Both the position numbers and the translations under genes were made by a program. A model generated the notes under the pieces. It worked only from the letters and a program-made list of their open reading frames with translations, was not told the DNA's origin and did no database searches. Positions 49,589-59,386 of a stretch of DNA of 64,000 bases are shown here, one piece after another. Source of the stretch: Catelliglobosispora koreensis DSM 44566 (lineage in GTDB: Bacteria; Actinomycetota; Actinomycetes; Mycobacteriales; Micromonosporaceae); assembly GCF_000379685.1 (NCBI RefSeq), contig NZ_KB903293.1, positions 265,738 through 329,737 on the forward strand, given 5' to 3'. The number at the start of each line of letters is the position of its first letter. The stretch's first letter is position 1.

Positions 49589-50298
49589 TAGACCGCTGAA
49601 GCTATTTGATGCGTCTCTTGCGCTGCCAGTGCCACGGCGGTGGTCACGTGCTTGAGCCAGGACCGGATGCCGTCGGGCGTGCCGGTGGCGAAAGCGTTGG
49701 ACGCGCCCACATATTCCGGCGCACGGGACGCGTGCACGACCTCTACCGGGATGACGCCGCGTGGATCGAGACCGCTGGCGACATAGGTCAGCCGGGCGGC
49801 AGCCCGGGCGATAATGCCGTTGACGCCCGGGAACGCCTGCAGCGCCAGCAACTCGCCGTGGATCACGGCCGCTCTGATCAACGGGTCGCCCTGGGTCACA
49901 TAGCTCACGACCTGATCGAGCGGCACGACCGGCCGGCCCAGATCGGCGGTGGGGATCACGCCTGTCCCGGCCAGGACGTGCAGCTTGGCGAGCACCTGCC
50001 GCGGCGCGGACTGCCACCGCTCAGACAGCGACGGGATGGCTTCGGCGACCCGCAAAGCGCCCTGCACCAAGGGATCGAGCACGGTGCCGGAGCGGACTTC
50101 GGCGAGCTCATACTCAGTACCCTCAAGGCTTAAAGAAGCCACGGCGGAGCGCAAGCTGACCTCGGCGGCGACCAGGCCGCCCTTTCGGCGCATCGCCGGG
50201 TGCTTGTAGGCGCCGTCTACCGCAGCGCGGGCACCGGTCGCCGCATCGGCGATGTCGGTCAGATTGAGCAGTGCCGCCAGTGGGTCCATCATGGTCAC
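49588..50298 (-). CDS. degenerate Fic-like protein (Rv3662c type)
   Basis: 236 residues. The stretch IHGELLALQAFPGVNGIIARAAARL aligns with Fic motif HPFxxGNGRxxR: Gln in place of the catalytic His, Val for Gly and Ile for the Arg, so AMPylation activity is unlikely. SLSLEGTEYELAEVR upstream resembles the Fic-inhibitory SSRIEGT helix. The place beside acs matches Rv3662c. The start may be GTG 50298 or ATG 50292, since TACCCT precedes them. The function is unknown, and the Fic relation is my inference. Confidence 0.5.
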   Translation of the reverse strand: MTMMDPLAALLNLTDIADAATGARAAVDGAYKHPAMRRKGGLVAAEVSLRSAVASLSLEGTEYELAEVRSGTVLDPLVQGALRVAEAIPSLSERWQSAPRQVLAKLHVLAGTGVIPTADLGRPVVPLDQVVSYVTQGDPLIRAAVIHGELLALQAFPGVNGIIARAAARLTYVASGLDPRGVIPVEVVHASRAPEYVGASNAFATGTPDGIRSWLKHVTTAVALAAQETHQIASAV

Positions 50299-50399
50299 TC
50301 AGGGTATAGGCATGTAATAGTTAGGAACCCTTCCTGTTGCTCAAAGAAATGCCCACGTAACATCGCCCGGAGACAGACGTCACAGGAGGCCCTCGACTC

Positions 50400-52334
50400 A
50401 TGAGCGAGACTTTGGAAAACCTGCTGCAGGAGACGCGGCAGTTCCCGCCGCCCGCCGAGCTAGCGGAAAACGCCAACGTGAAGGCGGACGCCTACAAAGA
50501 GGCTGAGGTTGACCGGCTGGCGTTCTGGGAGAAGCAGGCGCGGCGGCTGCACTGGTTCAAGGAGTGGGATCAGACGCTCGACTGGTCAAACCCGCCCTTC
50601 GCCAAGTGGTTCGTTGGCGGCCAGCTCAATATCTCCTACAACTGCCTCGACCGGCACGTCCTGGCCGGCCAGGGAGACCGCGTCGCGATCCACTGGGAAG
50701 GCGAGCCCGGCGACACGCGCACGCTGACCTACAACGATCTGCTGATCGAGACGAAGAAGGCCGCCAACGCGCTGACCTCGCTCGGCGTGCAGGCCGGTGA
50801 CCGGGTCGCGATTTACATGCCGATGATCCCCGAAGCCGCCGTGGCCATGCTGGCCTGTGCGCGCATCGGTGCCACGCACAGCGTTGTGTTCGGCGGATTC
50901 TCGGTCGACGCCCTCAAGGGCCGGATTCAGGACGCTTCCGCGAAGGTCGTCATCACCGCCGACGGTGGGTACCGTCGCGGAGCTCCTTCAGCGTTGAAGC
51001 CAACCGTCGATGAGTCGGTGGCCGAGTGCCCGACGATCGAGAAGGTTCTCGTCGTCCGGCGCACCGGTCAGGATGTCGCCTGGACAGACAAAGACGTGTG
51101 GTGGCACGACGCCGTCGGCAACGCGAGTGAAGAGCACGAGGCGCCGGCGTTCGACGCCGAGCATCCGCTGTTCATCCTCTACACGAGCGGCACGACCGCG
51201 AAGCCGAAGGGCATTTTGCACACGACCGGCGGTTACCTGACGCAGGCGTCGTTCACGCATCACGCCGTCTTCGACCTCAAGCCCGAGTCGGACATCTACT
51301 GGTGCACCGCCGACATCGGCTGGGTCACCGGGCACTCCTACATTGTCTATGGACCACTGTCCAATGGCGCCACCCAGGTCATGTACGAAGGCACTCCCGA
51401 CACCCCGCACAAGGGCCGCTTCTGGGAGCTGATCGAGAAGTACCGAGTCACGATCCTCTACACGGCACCGACGGCGATCCGCACGTTCGCCAAGTGGGGC
51501 GATGACATCCCGGCACAGTTCGATCTGTCCTCACTGCGGCTGCTTGGCAGCGTGGGCGAGCCGATCAACCCCGAGGCCTGGATGTGGTACCGCGAGCACA
51601 TCGGCGGCAACCGCTGCCCCATCGTGGACACATGGTGGCAGACCGAAACCGGCGCCATCATGATCTCGCCGCTGCCGGGTGTGACCAACTGCAAGCCCGG
51701 AAGCGCGATGGGTCCCCTGCCCGGCATCTCGGCCACGATCGTCAACGACGAGGGCCAGCCGACCGACGGTGGCTACCTAACGCTGACGGAACCTTGGCCG
51801 TCAATGTTGCGGACCATCTGGGGCGACAACGACCGGTTCATCGAGACCTACTGGGCACGGTTCCGGGAGCAGGGCTACTACTTCGCCGGCGATGGTGCCA
51901 AGCGTGACTCTGACGGTGCGATCTGGCTGCTCGGCCGCGTCGATGACGTCATGCTCGTCAGTGGCCACAACATCTCGACCACCGAGGTGGAGTCGGCGCT
52001 GGTGGCGCACCCGGCCGTAGCCGAGGCCGCCGTCGTCGGTGCCACTGACGCGACGACCGGTCAGGCGATCTGTGCCTTCGTGATCCTGCGCGGCGGTGCT
52101 TCGGTTTCCGAGGCCGAGTTGCGCGACCACGTTGGCAAGACCCTGGGCCCGATCTGCAAGCCGCGCCAGGTGCAGCTCGTGGCCGAGTTGCCCAAGACGC
52201 GTTCCGGCAAGATCATGCGGCGCCTCCTGCGCAACATCGCCGAGAAGAAAGAACTCGGCGACACCACAACGCTTCAGGACGCCAACGTCATGCAGCTCAT
52301 CAAGGAAGGCATGCAGACCTCGACCGAGGACTGA
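50400..52334 (+). CDS. acs: acetyl-CoA synthetase
   Basis: 644 residues. AMP-binding motif [19 protein letters not shown] and the acetylation site TRSGKIMRR (Lys604) are conserved. It converts acetate, ATP and CoA to acetyl-CoA. Activity is usually controlled by lysine acetylation at that Lys. AGGAGG lies 9-10 nt before ATG 50400. It is monocistronic with a terminator at 52349. Its position after ssd, HAD and the Rv3662c-type gene matches Rv3667/SCO3563. Confidence 0.97.
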   Translation: MSETLENLLQETRQFPPPAELAENANVKADAYKEAEVDRLAFWEKQARRLHWFKEWDQTLDWSNPPFAKWFVGGQLNISYNCLDRHVLAGQGDRVAIHWEGEPGDTRTLTYNDLLIETKKAANALTSLGVQAGDRVAIYMPMIPEAAVAMLACARIGATHSVVFGGFSVDALKGRIQDASAKVVITADGGYRRGAPSALKPTVDESVAECPTIEKVLVVRRTGQDVAWTDKDVWWHDAVGNASEEHEAPAFDAEHPLFILYTSGTTAKPKGILHTTGGYLTQASFTHHAVFDLKPESDIYWCTADIGWVTGHSYIVYGPLSNGATQVMYEGTPDTPHKGRFWELIEKYRVTILYTAPTAIRTFAKWGDDIPAQFDLSSLRLLGSVGEPINPEAWMWYREHIGGNRCPIVDTWWQTETGAIMISPLPGVTNCKPGSAMGPLPGISATIVNDEGQPTDGGYLTLTEPWPSMLRTIWGDNDRFIETYWARFREQGYYFAGDGAKRDSDGAIWLLGRVDDVMLVSGHNISTTEVESALVAHPAVAEAAVVGATDATTGQAICAFVILRGGASVSEAELRDHVGKTLGPICKPRQVQLVAELPKTRSGKIMRRLLRNIAEKKELGDTTTLQDANVMQLIKEGMQTSTED

Positions 52335-52348
52335 CGCGCTTGAAATAG

Positions 52349-52378
52349 GCGCGCCCACCGGATTTCCGGTGGGCGCGC
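52349..52378 (+). terminator. terminator between acs and the C45 peptidase
   Basis: Arms 52349-52361 and 52366-52378 make a 13-bp perfect stem with ATTT loop, then GTTCGTTT. It lies between two convergent genes and can serve both. Confidence 0.85.
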
Positions 52379-52384
52379 GTTCGT

Positions 52385-53443
52385 TTAGCGGAGGGAGAAC
52401 TCGGCTCCGTCGCCGCCTTCGCAAGGCGGCCCGGGGATCAAGCGGATCGTCAGCGCGTCGAGATCCATCAGGACGGTCCAGATCGTCTCGGAGATGTCTT
52501 CGCCGTCGCGCGGATCCACGTGCCGGCAGATCGCCAGCGGGAAGCTGTGGTGATCCTTCAGCGCGGTCAGGATGTCGTTCTTTTCCAGCAACAGCCGCCG
52601 CGCACGCGCCGAGCGGAATAGCGACGAGCCGCCCCAGTCCTTGATGGTGTCGTAGACCGGCACGCTGGACTCGAAGTGGTTGGCGTGCACCAGAATCCCG
52701 TCTTCAGGATGCAGCCAACCCCCATCACCTGGTACTAGTTCGAGGTCGATGATTTCCCCACCGTCCTGATGGGACTGTCCGATCAGGAGATTGATCGAAG
52801 CCGAGCGCGGGGAACGGAAAGCGTTGCGGGTCGCCCAGCTGAGCGAGTCAGCTTCCAAGACGGACCGCAGCAGCACGTGATAGGGAACGCCACCGGGCGT
52901 GCCATCGTTGGCGCTGCCGAGCAAGTTGACGCAGACGCCCACGCCCTTGTTGTTGAGCCCCGCCTTGGCAAGCATGCCGGCCTCGGTAAGCGCGGCGATC
53001 TCGTGCCCGTTCTCGTCTCGCGTGACGAGCAGCAGCGTGTAGGGCCGCTGCGCCGGGTGCCAGTCCCAGTTCTGGGCGAGCAGGGTCTTTCCGTTGCGCA
53101 GATCACCGATCGATGTGCACTCCTGCGGCGTGCCACACGTCGGGCTCCCGTAGAGCAACTCTGACCGGGCATTGATGGCATAGATGAGATCCGCGTCCAC
53201 TCCGGCGGCCTCGGCCATCGCGTCAAGAGTGTCCGCTAGGCGCGGCCAGTGGGCGCGGGAGGTGGCCTTGAATACCGCTCCCTGCTCTTTGACCATGGCC
53301 GGGGTGAGCTGCTTGGCCCGGGCGAAGCGCTCTAGATAGGCGGCGACGTTGTCCCTGATGAGCTGCCCGGCCTGGGCACCGTATTGAGCGCCAATCTCTT
53401 GCGGCGTGCCCGAGACATCAACTACGGGGAGGGGGAAGTTCAT
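52385..53443 (-). CDS. C45 family peptidase / acyltransferase-like Ntn hydrolase
   Basis: About 352 residues from ATG 53443. The Ntn-type nucleophile is Cys109 in QECTSIG, and SLNxG-like motifs follow (AQNWDWHP, AKAGLNNKGVGVCVN). It belongs to the AAT (isopenicillin N acyltransferase) group, which here may process amides or act as an acylase. A GTG 7 codons upstream (53464) is a second start option. It is divergent from nhaA. Confidence 0.85.
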   Translation of the reverse strand: MNFPLPVVDVSGTPQEIGAQYGAQAGQLIRDNVAAYLERFARAKQLTPAMVKEQGAVFKATSRAHWPRLADTLDAMAEAAGVDADLIYAINARSELLYGSPTCGTPQECTSIGDLRNGKTLLAQNWDWHPAQRPYTLLLVTRDENGHEIAALTEAGMLAKAGLNNKGVGVCVNLLGSANDGTPGGVPYHVLLRSVLEADSLSWATRNAFRSPRSASINLLIGQSHQDGGEIIDLELVPGDGGWLHPEDGILVHANHFESSVPVYDTIKDWGGSSLFRSARARRLLLEKNDILTALKDHHSFPLAICRHVDPRDGEDISETIWTVLMDLDALTIRLIPGPPCEGGDGAEFSLR

Positions 53444-53477
53444 GCTGCCAAAGGTTACCCGCACTTAGGATGCCGTC

Positions 53478-54674
53478 ATGACCAATAACCGGGCCAGGCG
53501 GCTCAAGCTGCGCCGGCGACGGCCTACGTCCGGTGCGGTCATCCGGTTCTTGCGGACCGAACAGATTGGCGGCTTGATCCTTTTGGGTGCCACGGCACTT
53601 GCATTGATCATTGCGAATTCGCCGCTGGCTGACACCTACATGCGGCTGTCCGACACGAAGATCGCCGGAATCACCCTGGCGAACTGGGCCAAGGACGGCC
53701 TGCTGGCCATCTTCTTCGTCGTCGCGGGCCTGGAACTCAAGCGGGAACTGGTCGTTGGGGAACTCCGCCAGCCACGGCAGGCAGCCTTGCCCATCGCCGG
53801 GGCGATCGGCGGCATGGTCGTTCCCGCACTGGTCTGCCTCGCGGTCGCCTGGGGTTCCCCGGGTGCGGCGGACGCCTGGCCGGTGCCGGTGGCCACAGAC
53901 ATCGCGTTCGCGCTGGCCGTGCTCGCCATTACGGCCCGCTCGCTGCCCGCCAGCCTGCGGGTGTTCCTTCTCTCCCTCGCGATCGTCGACGATCTTGGCG
54001 CCATCGTCCTGATCGCCATCCTGTTCAGCACCAAGTTCGCGATCCTGCCCCTGCTTGGGGCGGTCGCCGTCGTGGCGCTCTACTTCTTCTTACAGCAGCG
54101 CCGGGTCAACGCGTGGTGGATCTATCTTCTGCTGGGACTGGCCACGTGGGTGCTCGTGCACGAAAGCGGCATCCACGCCACCATCGCCGGAGTCGCGATC
54201 GGACTGGCCACCCGGGTCAAACCGGACAAAGGTGAGCAGGAGTCGCCCGCGGAGCAGCTTGAGCACACCCTTCAGCCGATCTCAGCCGGGATCTGCGTCC
54301 CGTTGTTCGCCTTCTTCGCCGCCGGGATTCCGTTCAGCGCCGACAAACTGGCCTCCCTGTTCACCGACCGGGCAGCGCTCGGCGTCCTGCTTGGCCTGGT
54401 CGTCGGCAAGACCGTCGGTGTCCTAGGCGGAGCGTTCATCGCGGTGCGCACGCGCCTGGCCGCCGTTCCCGAAGCCCTGGACTGGCGGGATCTGTTCGCG
54501 GTCTCCGTGCTGACAGGCTGCGGATTCACCGTCAGCTTGCTCATCGCCGAACTGGCCTTCCCGGGGAGCGAGCAACAAGATGGCATCAAAGGCGCCGTTC
54601 TTTTGGGCTCGCTGACCGCGGCACTTATCGCCGCGGCCCTCCTGCGCCGCCGCGCTCGGGCACACGCAAGTTAG
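53478..54674 (+). CDS. nhaA: Na+/H+ antiporter NhaA
   Basis: 398 residues, about 12 helices. The key residues ATDIAFALA (Asp141) and IVDDLGAIV (Asp171, Asp172) match the NhaA ion site. It exports Na+ in exchange for protons. ATG 53478 lies 6 nt after TAGGAT, so leaderless. It has a short Arg-rich N-terminus (RARRLKLRRRR). Confidence 0.95.
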   Translation: MTNNRARRLKLRRRRPTSGAVIRFLRTEQIGGLILLGATALALIIANSPLADTYMRLSDTKIAGITLANWAKDGLLAIFFVVAGLELKRELVVGELRQPRQAALPIAGAIGGMVVPALVCLAVAWGSPGAADAWPVPVATDIAFALAVLAITARSLPASLRVFLLSLAIVDDLGAIVLIAILFSTKFAILPLLGAVAVVALYFFLQQRRVNAWWIYLLLGLATWVLVHESGIHATIAGVAIGLATRVKPDKGEQESPAEQLEHTLQPISAGICVPLFAFFAAGIPFSADKLASLFTDRAALGVLLGLVVGKTVGVLGGAFIAVRTRLAAVPEALDWRDLFAVSVLTGCGFTVSLLIAELAFPGSEQQDGIKGAVLLGSLTAALIAAALLRRRARAHAS

Positions 54675-54683
54675 CCTGCTGAC

Positions 54684-55610
54684 ATGACTTCACGTCAGCA
54701 GGCTGCTGAAGACTCCTGCGTGATGATCGAGGGCCCATGGTCCCATCGGTTCATCAGCGCTAATGGCAGCCGGTTTCACGTCGCTGAGCTGGGCACCGGG
54801 CCACTAGTACTTCTCTTGCACGGTTTTCCGGAGTTCTGGTGGGCATGGCATCAGCAGCTGCCCATGCTCGCGGACGCGGGTTTCCGCGCGGTGGCGATGG
54901 ACCTACGGGGATATGGCGCCTCGGACAAGCCGCCGCGTGGCTACGACGGCTTCACTCTGTCCGCCGACGTCACGGGCGCCATTCGCGCCCTGGGCGAGCG
55001 CAGGGCGATCATTGTTGGCGCCGGCGCGGGAGGCCTCATCGGCTGGGCGACGGCCGCTTTGCACCCGAAAATGGTGCAGCGACTGGTCGTTCTCGGCGCG
55101 GCACACCCATTGCGCTTGCGGTCCGCCTTCATCACCCAGGCCGCGCAGCGACGGGCTGGTGCTGCCCTGCTGAAATTCCAGCTGCCCCGCTTCGAGCATG
55201 TGCTCACCCGCGACAACGCGGCTCTGGTCGGCGACCTCCTGGACGAGTGGACCGGGCCCGCGTTTCAGTCCACTGCGGCCTATGCCGAATATGCCGCGAA
55301 ATGCCGTGAAGCCATGCGCATTCCACAGGCCGCCTTCTGCGCGCTAGAGGCTTATCGCTGGGCTTTCAGATCAACCATGAGACTTCATGGGTACCGGTTT
55401 GTGCGCGCCATGAAGCAGCCGGTGATCACGCCGACGCTCCAATTGCAGGGCTCACTGGACACCGTCATGATCCCCGCGACGGCACAGGGTTCGGGGCGCT
55501 ATGTGCTCGCCGACTACGAGTGGCGGCTGCTCGACGGCATCGGCCACTTCCCGCACGTGGAGACCCCCGACCTGGTGACCGGCGAAATCATCCGCTGGGC
55601 CAAGGGTTAG
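54684..55610 (+). CDS. EphE-like alpha/beta-hydrolase without canonical nucleophile
   Basis: 308 residues. HGFPEFWWAWHQQ oxyanion region, RGYGASDKP and GIGHFPHVE (His) agree with epoxide-hydrolase-like proteins, and the neighbour nhaA fits the Rv3670 (ephE) region. The nucleophile elbow, normally VGHDWGG, reads VGAGAGGL, so the catalytic Asp is a Gly. It is therefore probably not a classical epoxide hydrolase. TAGCCT-N6-ATG precedes it (the TAG is also the nhaA stop). Confidence 0.8.
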   Translation: MTSRQQAAEDSCVMIEGPWSHRFISANGSRFHVAELGTGPLVLLLHGFPEFWWAWHQQLPMLADAGFRAVAMDLRGYGASDKPPRGYDGFTLSADVTGAIRALGERRAIIVGAGAGGLIGWATAALHPKMVQRLVVLGAAHPLRLRSAFITQAAQRRAGAALLKFQLPRFEHVLTRDNAALVGDLLDEWTGPAFQSTAAYAEYAAKCREAMRIPQAAFCALEAYRWAFRSTMRLHGYRFVRAMKQPVITPTLQLQGSLDTVMIPATAQGSGRYVLADYEWRLLDGIGHFPHVETPDLVTGEIIRWAKG

Positions 55611-55972
55611 ACCCGGATCTCCCGCAACTCGGTCACTTCACTGCGCGGTGCCCAGCCCTGATAGACGCCAAAGTCAAACTCATCGAGGCCGAGTTCTTTC
55701 GCGACCGGAGCCTTGCCGCCGGTGTATTCGACGCGCAGCCAGGACTCGTGCTCGCCCAGCACGATGAACGGCTCGCCTTTCCACAGGCAGGTCGTGCGGC
55801 AGTAGGCCAGATCCTCTACTTCGGACACAGGAAGCACCTTGACGTAGCGTCCCGTGCGCACCTCGTCGAACCCGTCCGATGGCTCAGGCAGGTAGAGCCG
55901 CACGTTGTCGCCGTCGGGGCTGGCTTCGTATTCCACGCCCTGATAGCGGGCCACGAAACAGTCACGCATCAC
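55607..55972 (-). CDS. hypothetical protein, ESX neighbour
   Basis: 121 residues, soluble, acidic (FVARYQGVEYEASPDGDNVRL, FIVLGEHESWLRVEYTGGKA). No family was recognised. Its ATG overlaps the SseB-like gene's stop as ATGA, so the two are co-translated. It may be a partner or immunity-type protein of that gene. Confidence 0.6.
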   Translation of the reverse strand: MMRDCFVARYQGVEYEASPDGDNVRLYLPEPSDGFDEVRTGRYVKVLPVSEVEDLAYCRTTCLWKGEPFIVLGEHESWLRVEYTGGKAPVAKELGLDEFDFGVYQGWAPRSEVTELREIRV

Positions 55973-57681
55973 TGACCGTCCGTCCTGAGCCAGCGCTGCC
56001 CATCGGTGTCCAGGATGGCCACCATTTCCTCGGTGCCGTCAGCACGGACCTTGAGCAGCCTCGTGCCGTGCGGAAGGCGGGCACTGTCCACTTTGAACTC
56101 CGCGATGATCTCTTTGCTCTCACCCGGGGCGAAGCCGTTGCCGCGGAACGGAGCGCGCTCGATGACCCAGCCCTGCATGGCTTTCATCGCCGCTTCGGTC
56201 TGCCCGCCGTAGGGAATGCGGTAGAGGTTGGGCCGGTAGGCCGACCAGCGCAGCAGGTAAATCTCGTTGGCGCCCACCAGGAATGGCGAGCCGGCCCAGT
56301 CGAGGCCGAGTGCCTGGCGCATCTGTTCCGCACCGCGCAGGTGGCCGACTTCGTGCGCCCGGTGCACGAACCCGGACACGCGGTCGTAGCCACGCTCCAG
56401 GTAGTAACCGACCTGGCTGGGTGCGATCGCCTTCTGCAGGACGGTCAGCTCAGGGCTCGTTCTGCCGGGGGCGGGGTATTTGGAGGCCGACGGCGTTGCT
56501 GTCGTGGTTTCCGCCGCCTTTGGCTCTTCCTCTTCCTCTTCGCTGCCAAGGCCGAACTCGGCCGCCCAGCTAGCCAGGGCGAGCAACTGTCCACCCGGGA
56601 GGGTCGCCCCAACGGGAGTGCCCGGGTTCACCGCGAATGACCACGACGGATCAGGCCACGAGCTGATCAGCTTGATGAACTTGATCGAAACCGTTTCGAG
56701 CCCGGTCGGGATGTGCTGCGTCGAGGTGTAGGACACGATGTGCGGCTCACCGTCGATCGGCTGCGGCCGCCATTGACCATTCGTCGTGCCAGACGACTTG
56801 GGAATCAGCACCGTCGCGAGCAGCAGGGTCGACAAGAACGCGTCTGTGTTGCCCGCCTCAGCCGCTTCGAAGAGCTGTTCTTCCACCGAGTTGGCCGGCA
56901 CGAAATGAGGATCGGGGGCGCCGTGGCGCGGCTTGCCGTTCTTGGACATCTCCGACGATGGCTGCGCCACCGGAGCTGGCGCGGGCTGCGTCACCGGAGC
57001 GGGCTCGGCAAAGGCCTCGGCGAAAGCGGCCTCCGCGAACGACGGCTCAGGAAACGCCGGCGGTAGCGGTGGCGGCGGTGGTGCCGCAGGCGCGACCGGT
57101 GGAATCGGCGGTGGCGGAGGCAACGGGAGTGGCTGTGGCTCGGGCCGCGGGGGAAGAGCCCGCTGGCCGACCGTCGAGGCCACCCTCACCGGCTCGGTAG
57201 AACGGGCCGCTTTGGCCCTCTCGAGCGCTCTGACGCGCTCTAGACGGTCGCGTGGCGGCGAGTTAGCGGCAGCCGCCTGACGTGGCAGGCGGGCGTCACC
57301 ACGCCCCAGCTGAACGACAAACCACGAAGGCAGATATCCCTCGATCGGCAGACCCGGATTTACCGCGAGCCACCAATCGTGGTTAGGCCAATTCGAGGCG
57401 AGGTCGCCTAGCGGCATCCGGCGGGCTGCTCCCGCGTGCTCAGCCAGGCAAGTGCGCATCGACTGCTCTGACGTGAACGCCAGCAGATGCGTGTGATCGT
57501 TGGAAGTCCACGTCGCCCAGCCGAGCGGCGTGCGGCCGGCTAAAGCGTCCGCTGAGACAGGTAGCAATAGCTCGATGCGGGTCAGTGCCCGAAAATACCG
57601 CTCCTGGTCTCCAGCGACCAGGGCGTCATAAAGCGCGACCTCGCCATCCGTTGCTGGTTCCCATGCCGCCCCGCGGTTCAC
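55969..57681 (-). CDS. double SseB-domain protein with proline-rich linker
   Basis: 570 residues. Two SseB N-terminal-like domains (about 10-125 and about 265-375, both with ending WW/SW then NPGLPIEG/NPGTPVGA). Between them is a Pro-rich linker (about 185-240, PLPLPPPPPIPP). The rest (about 410-570) is a separate domain (GYYLERGYDRVSGFVHRAHE). SseB-like proteins are common by ESX genes of Pseudonocardiales. The function is unknown, but it may be an ESX chaperone or adaptor. Confidence 0.7.
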   Translation of the reverse strand: MNRGAAWEPATDGEVALYDALVAGDQERYFRALTRIELLLPVSADALAGRTPLGWATWTSNDHTHLLAFTSEQSMRTCLAEHAGAARRMPLGDLASNWPNHDWWLAVNPGLPIEGYLPSWFVVQLGRGDARLPRQAAAANSPPRDRLERVRALERAKAARSTEPVRVASTVGQRALPPRPEPQPLPLPPPPPIPPVAPAAPPPPPLPPAFPEPSFAEAAFAEAFAEPAPVTQPAPAPVAQPSSEMSKNGKPRHGAPDPHFVPANSVEEQLFEAAEAGNTDAFLSTLLLATVLIPKSSGTTNGQWRPQPIDGEPHIVSYTSTQHIPTGLETVSIKFIKLISSWPDPSWSFAVNPGTPVGATLPGGQLLALASWAAEFGLGSEEEEEEPKAAETTTATPSASKYPAPGRTSPELTVLQKAIAPSQVGYYLERGYDRVSGFVHRAHEVGHLRGAEQMRQALGLDWAGSPFLVGANEIYLLRWSAYRPNLYRIPYGGQTEAAMKAMQGWVIERAPFRGNGFAPGESKEIIAEFKVDSARLPHGTRLLKVRADGTEEMVAILDTDGQRWLRTDGQ

Positions 57682-57786
57682 CGCGCTAACACCTCCGCCC
57701 CTGCTCCTGTCGCGTACAACCTACTAGTTAAGCGCCTTCAAGTAGCATCCTCACCACCGTGAGCTATCTGAGATTCTGGAGGCGTA

Positions 57787-58977
57787 GTGCGTACCCCCCT
57801 CTCCGTGTTTGTCACCCTCACGGTGGTAAGCGCATGCGGCCTGGTAGGCATCACGGCCGCTCCGGCTGTGGCTGTCTGCGACCGGGCACTGCCCCCGGCA
57901 GCGCCAATATCTGACACTCCGTGGCCGCAGTTGCTGTGGGACTACAGCAAGCTGCCTGCCACCGGTGCAGGCGTGAAAGTCGCCGTGATCGACTCCGGTG
58001 TCGATACCAAACATCCGCAACTCAACGGAAAGATTGTTGGTTTCCAAGACTATCTAAGATCATCTCCGGGGGCTGAGGACTGTGTCGGTCACGGCACGGC
58101 CGTAGCGGGTCTCATTGTAGGGACGCCACCGAACAGCGGGGCCACTTTCCGCGGACTCGCCCCGCAAGCGCAAATTTTGGCAGCCCGGGTGAGCGAGAAG
58201 GTGCCGGGGAACGACTCCGCGCCATCGCCGACCGAGGAGGAGATGGCCGCGGCCGTCCGCTGGGCCATCGCCAACCAAGCGAAAGTTATCAACTTGTCAC
58301 TCGCCTACACCGAGCCTGACGAGAAGCTGCCCAACTTCAAGAAGTCGATTGAAGAAGCGATCGCCGCCGATATCGTCGTCATCGCGGCCGCGGGCAACAA
58401 CTACAAGAAGGGCAACCCGGTCCCCTCGCCAGCCAAATGGCCTGGTGTGGTGGGTGTCGCCGCCGTCGACAAGGACGGGCAGCGCCTCGAAGAATCCGGC
58501 ATGGGCAGCTACGTGGACATCGCCGCACCGGGCGTTGACGTTATCGTGCCGCGGCCGGGCGGCGGTCACGCCCTTGATCGTGGAACGAGTTTCGCTGCCC
58601 CACTGGTGGCGGCCACCGCGGCGCTCATCTATTCGCGCTATCCCAAGCTTTCGGCCGGCCAGGTGATCAAACGGCTGATGGCGACGGCGGATCCGGCTCC
58701 CGGCGGCCGCAACAGCGACGGCTGGGGTGTGGGCATCGTCAACCCGCTGCGGGCGCTGACCGAGCCTATTGACGGCCAGACTCCCGTTGAGGGCAAAGCA
58801 CTTCCGGGGCCGAGCCTCGACCCGAAGACCCTCGCCGCTCAGGAACAGGCAGCACAGTCCAGGTATCGCGCGTGGTGGATCGCTGGAATCGGGGCACTAG
58901 CCGCCCTCATCGCGGTCGCTCTGATGATCGCGCTGCCGGCCGGATCGCGGCGCAGATGGCGCCCAGCGGGCCGATAG
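57787..58977 (+). CDS. mycP: mycosin-type subtilisin protease (MycP) of ESX system
   Basis: 396 residues. Signal peptide (about 1-29), S8 domain with Asp69 (AVIDSGVD), His102 (GHGTAVAG) and Ser268 (GTSFAAPLV), and a C-terminal TM helix (about 360-385) with a short basic tail. MycP is a membrane-bound subtilase needed for ESX secretion. GGAGG stands 6-7 nt before GTG 57787. Confidence 0.9.
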   Translation: MRTPLSVFVTLTVVSACGLVGITAAPAVAVCDRALPPAAPISDTPWPQLLWDYSKLPATGAGVKVAVIDSGVDTKHPQLNGKIVGFQDYLRSSPGAEDCVGHGTAVAGLIVGTPPNSGATFRGLAPQAQILAARVSEKVPGNDSAPSPTEEEMAAAVRWAIANQAKVINLSLAYTEPDEKLPNFKKSIEEAIAADIVVIAAAGNNYKKGNPVPSPAKWPGVVGVAAVDKDGQRLEESGMGSYVDIAAPGVDVIVPRPGGGHALDRGTSFAAPLVAATAALIYSRYPKLSAGQVIKRLMATADPAPGGRNSDGWGVGIVNPLRALTEPIDGQTPVEGKALPGPSLDPKTLAAQEQAAQSRYRAWWIAGIGALAALIAVALMIALPAGSRRRWRPAGR

Positions 58978-59005
58978 GTCCTATGGCTGAAACCGGCTAT
59001 AGTCC

Positions 59006-59050
59006 AAAGCGGACGCCAGGCGCACTTGGTAGGCGCCTGGCGTCCGCTTT
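59006..59050. terminator. bidirectional terminator between mycP and the WXG100 gene
   Basis: Arms 59006-59023 and 59033-59050 form a perfect 18-bp stem with a 9-nt loop, the longest hairpin in the window. The stem ends in AAA/TTT, so it has T-ends on both strands. Confidence 0.9.
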
Positions 59051-59065
59051 AAGGAAAGGGATTTC

Positions 59066-59365
59066 CTAGAACATCGCGACGTTGCCGTCTTCGGTCTGCT
59101 TGAACCGGTCGGCGGTGTCAATCACTGCGTTCTTAATGTCGCGGAGCATCACGGTGATGTCGCCAGCAGCCTGCGTCCACTTCGCCTGCCGGGCCTCATA
59201 AGCGTCTTTCGCCGCACCAGTCCACGAGTCGACCAAAGGCCGGGCCGTGTCGTTAGCGTCGTCAAGCGCCTTGTCCATCGCCTTGATGGCGTTTTCGATG
59301 TCCGTCGCCGCGTCACGCAGCTTGAACTCATCGACAATAATGCTGTCTTCGTCAGGAACACCCAT
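59066..59365 (-). CDS. WXG100 protein, EsxB-like
   Basis: 99 residues. Helix-turn-helix with WTG at SWTGAAKDAYEARQ. It pairs with the next WXG100 protein, since the two lie 21 bp apart. Secreted by ESX. Ends with ADRFKQTEDGNVAMF, lacking a clear YxxxD/E. Confidence 0.9.
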   Translation of the reverse strand: MGVPDEDSIIVDEFKLRDAATDIENAIKAMDKALDDANDTARPLVDSWTGAAKDAYEARQAKWTQAAGDITVMLRDIKNAVIDTADRFKQTEDGNVAMF

Positions 59366-59386
59366 GACTACCTCCCCTTATCCCCG

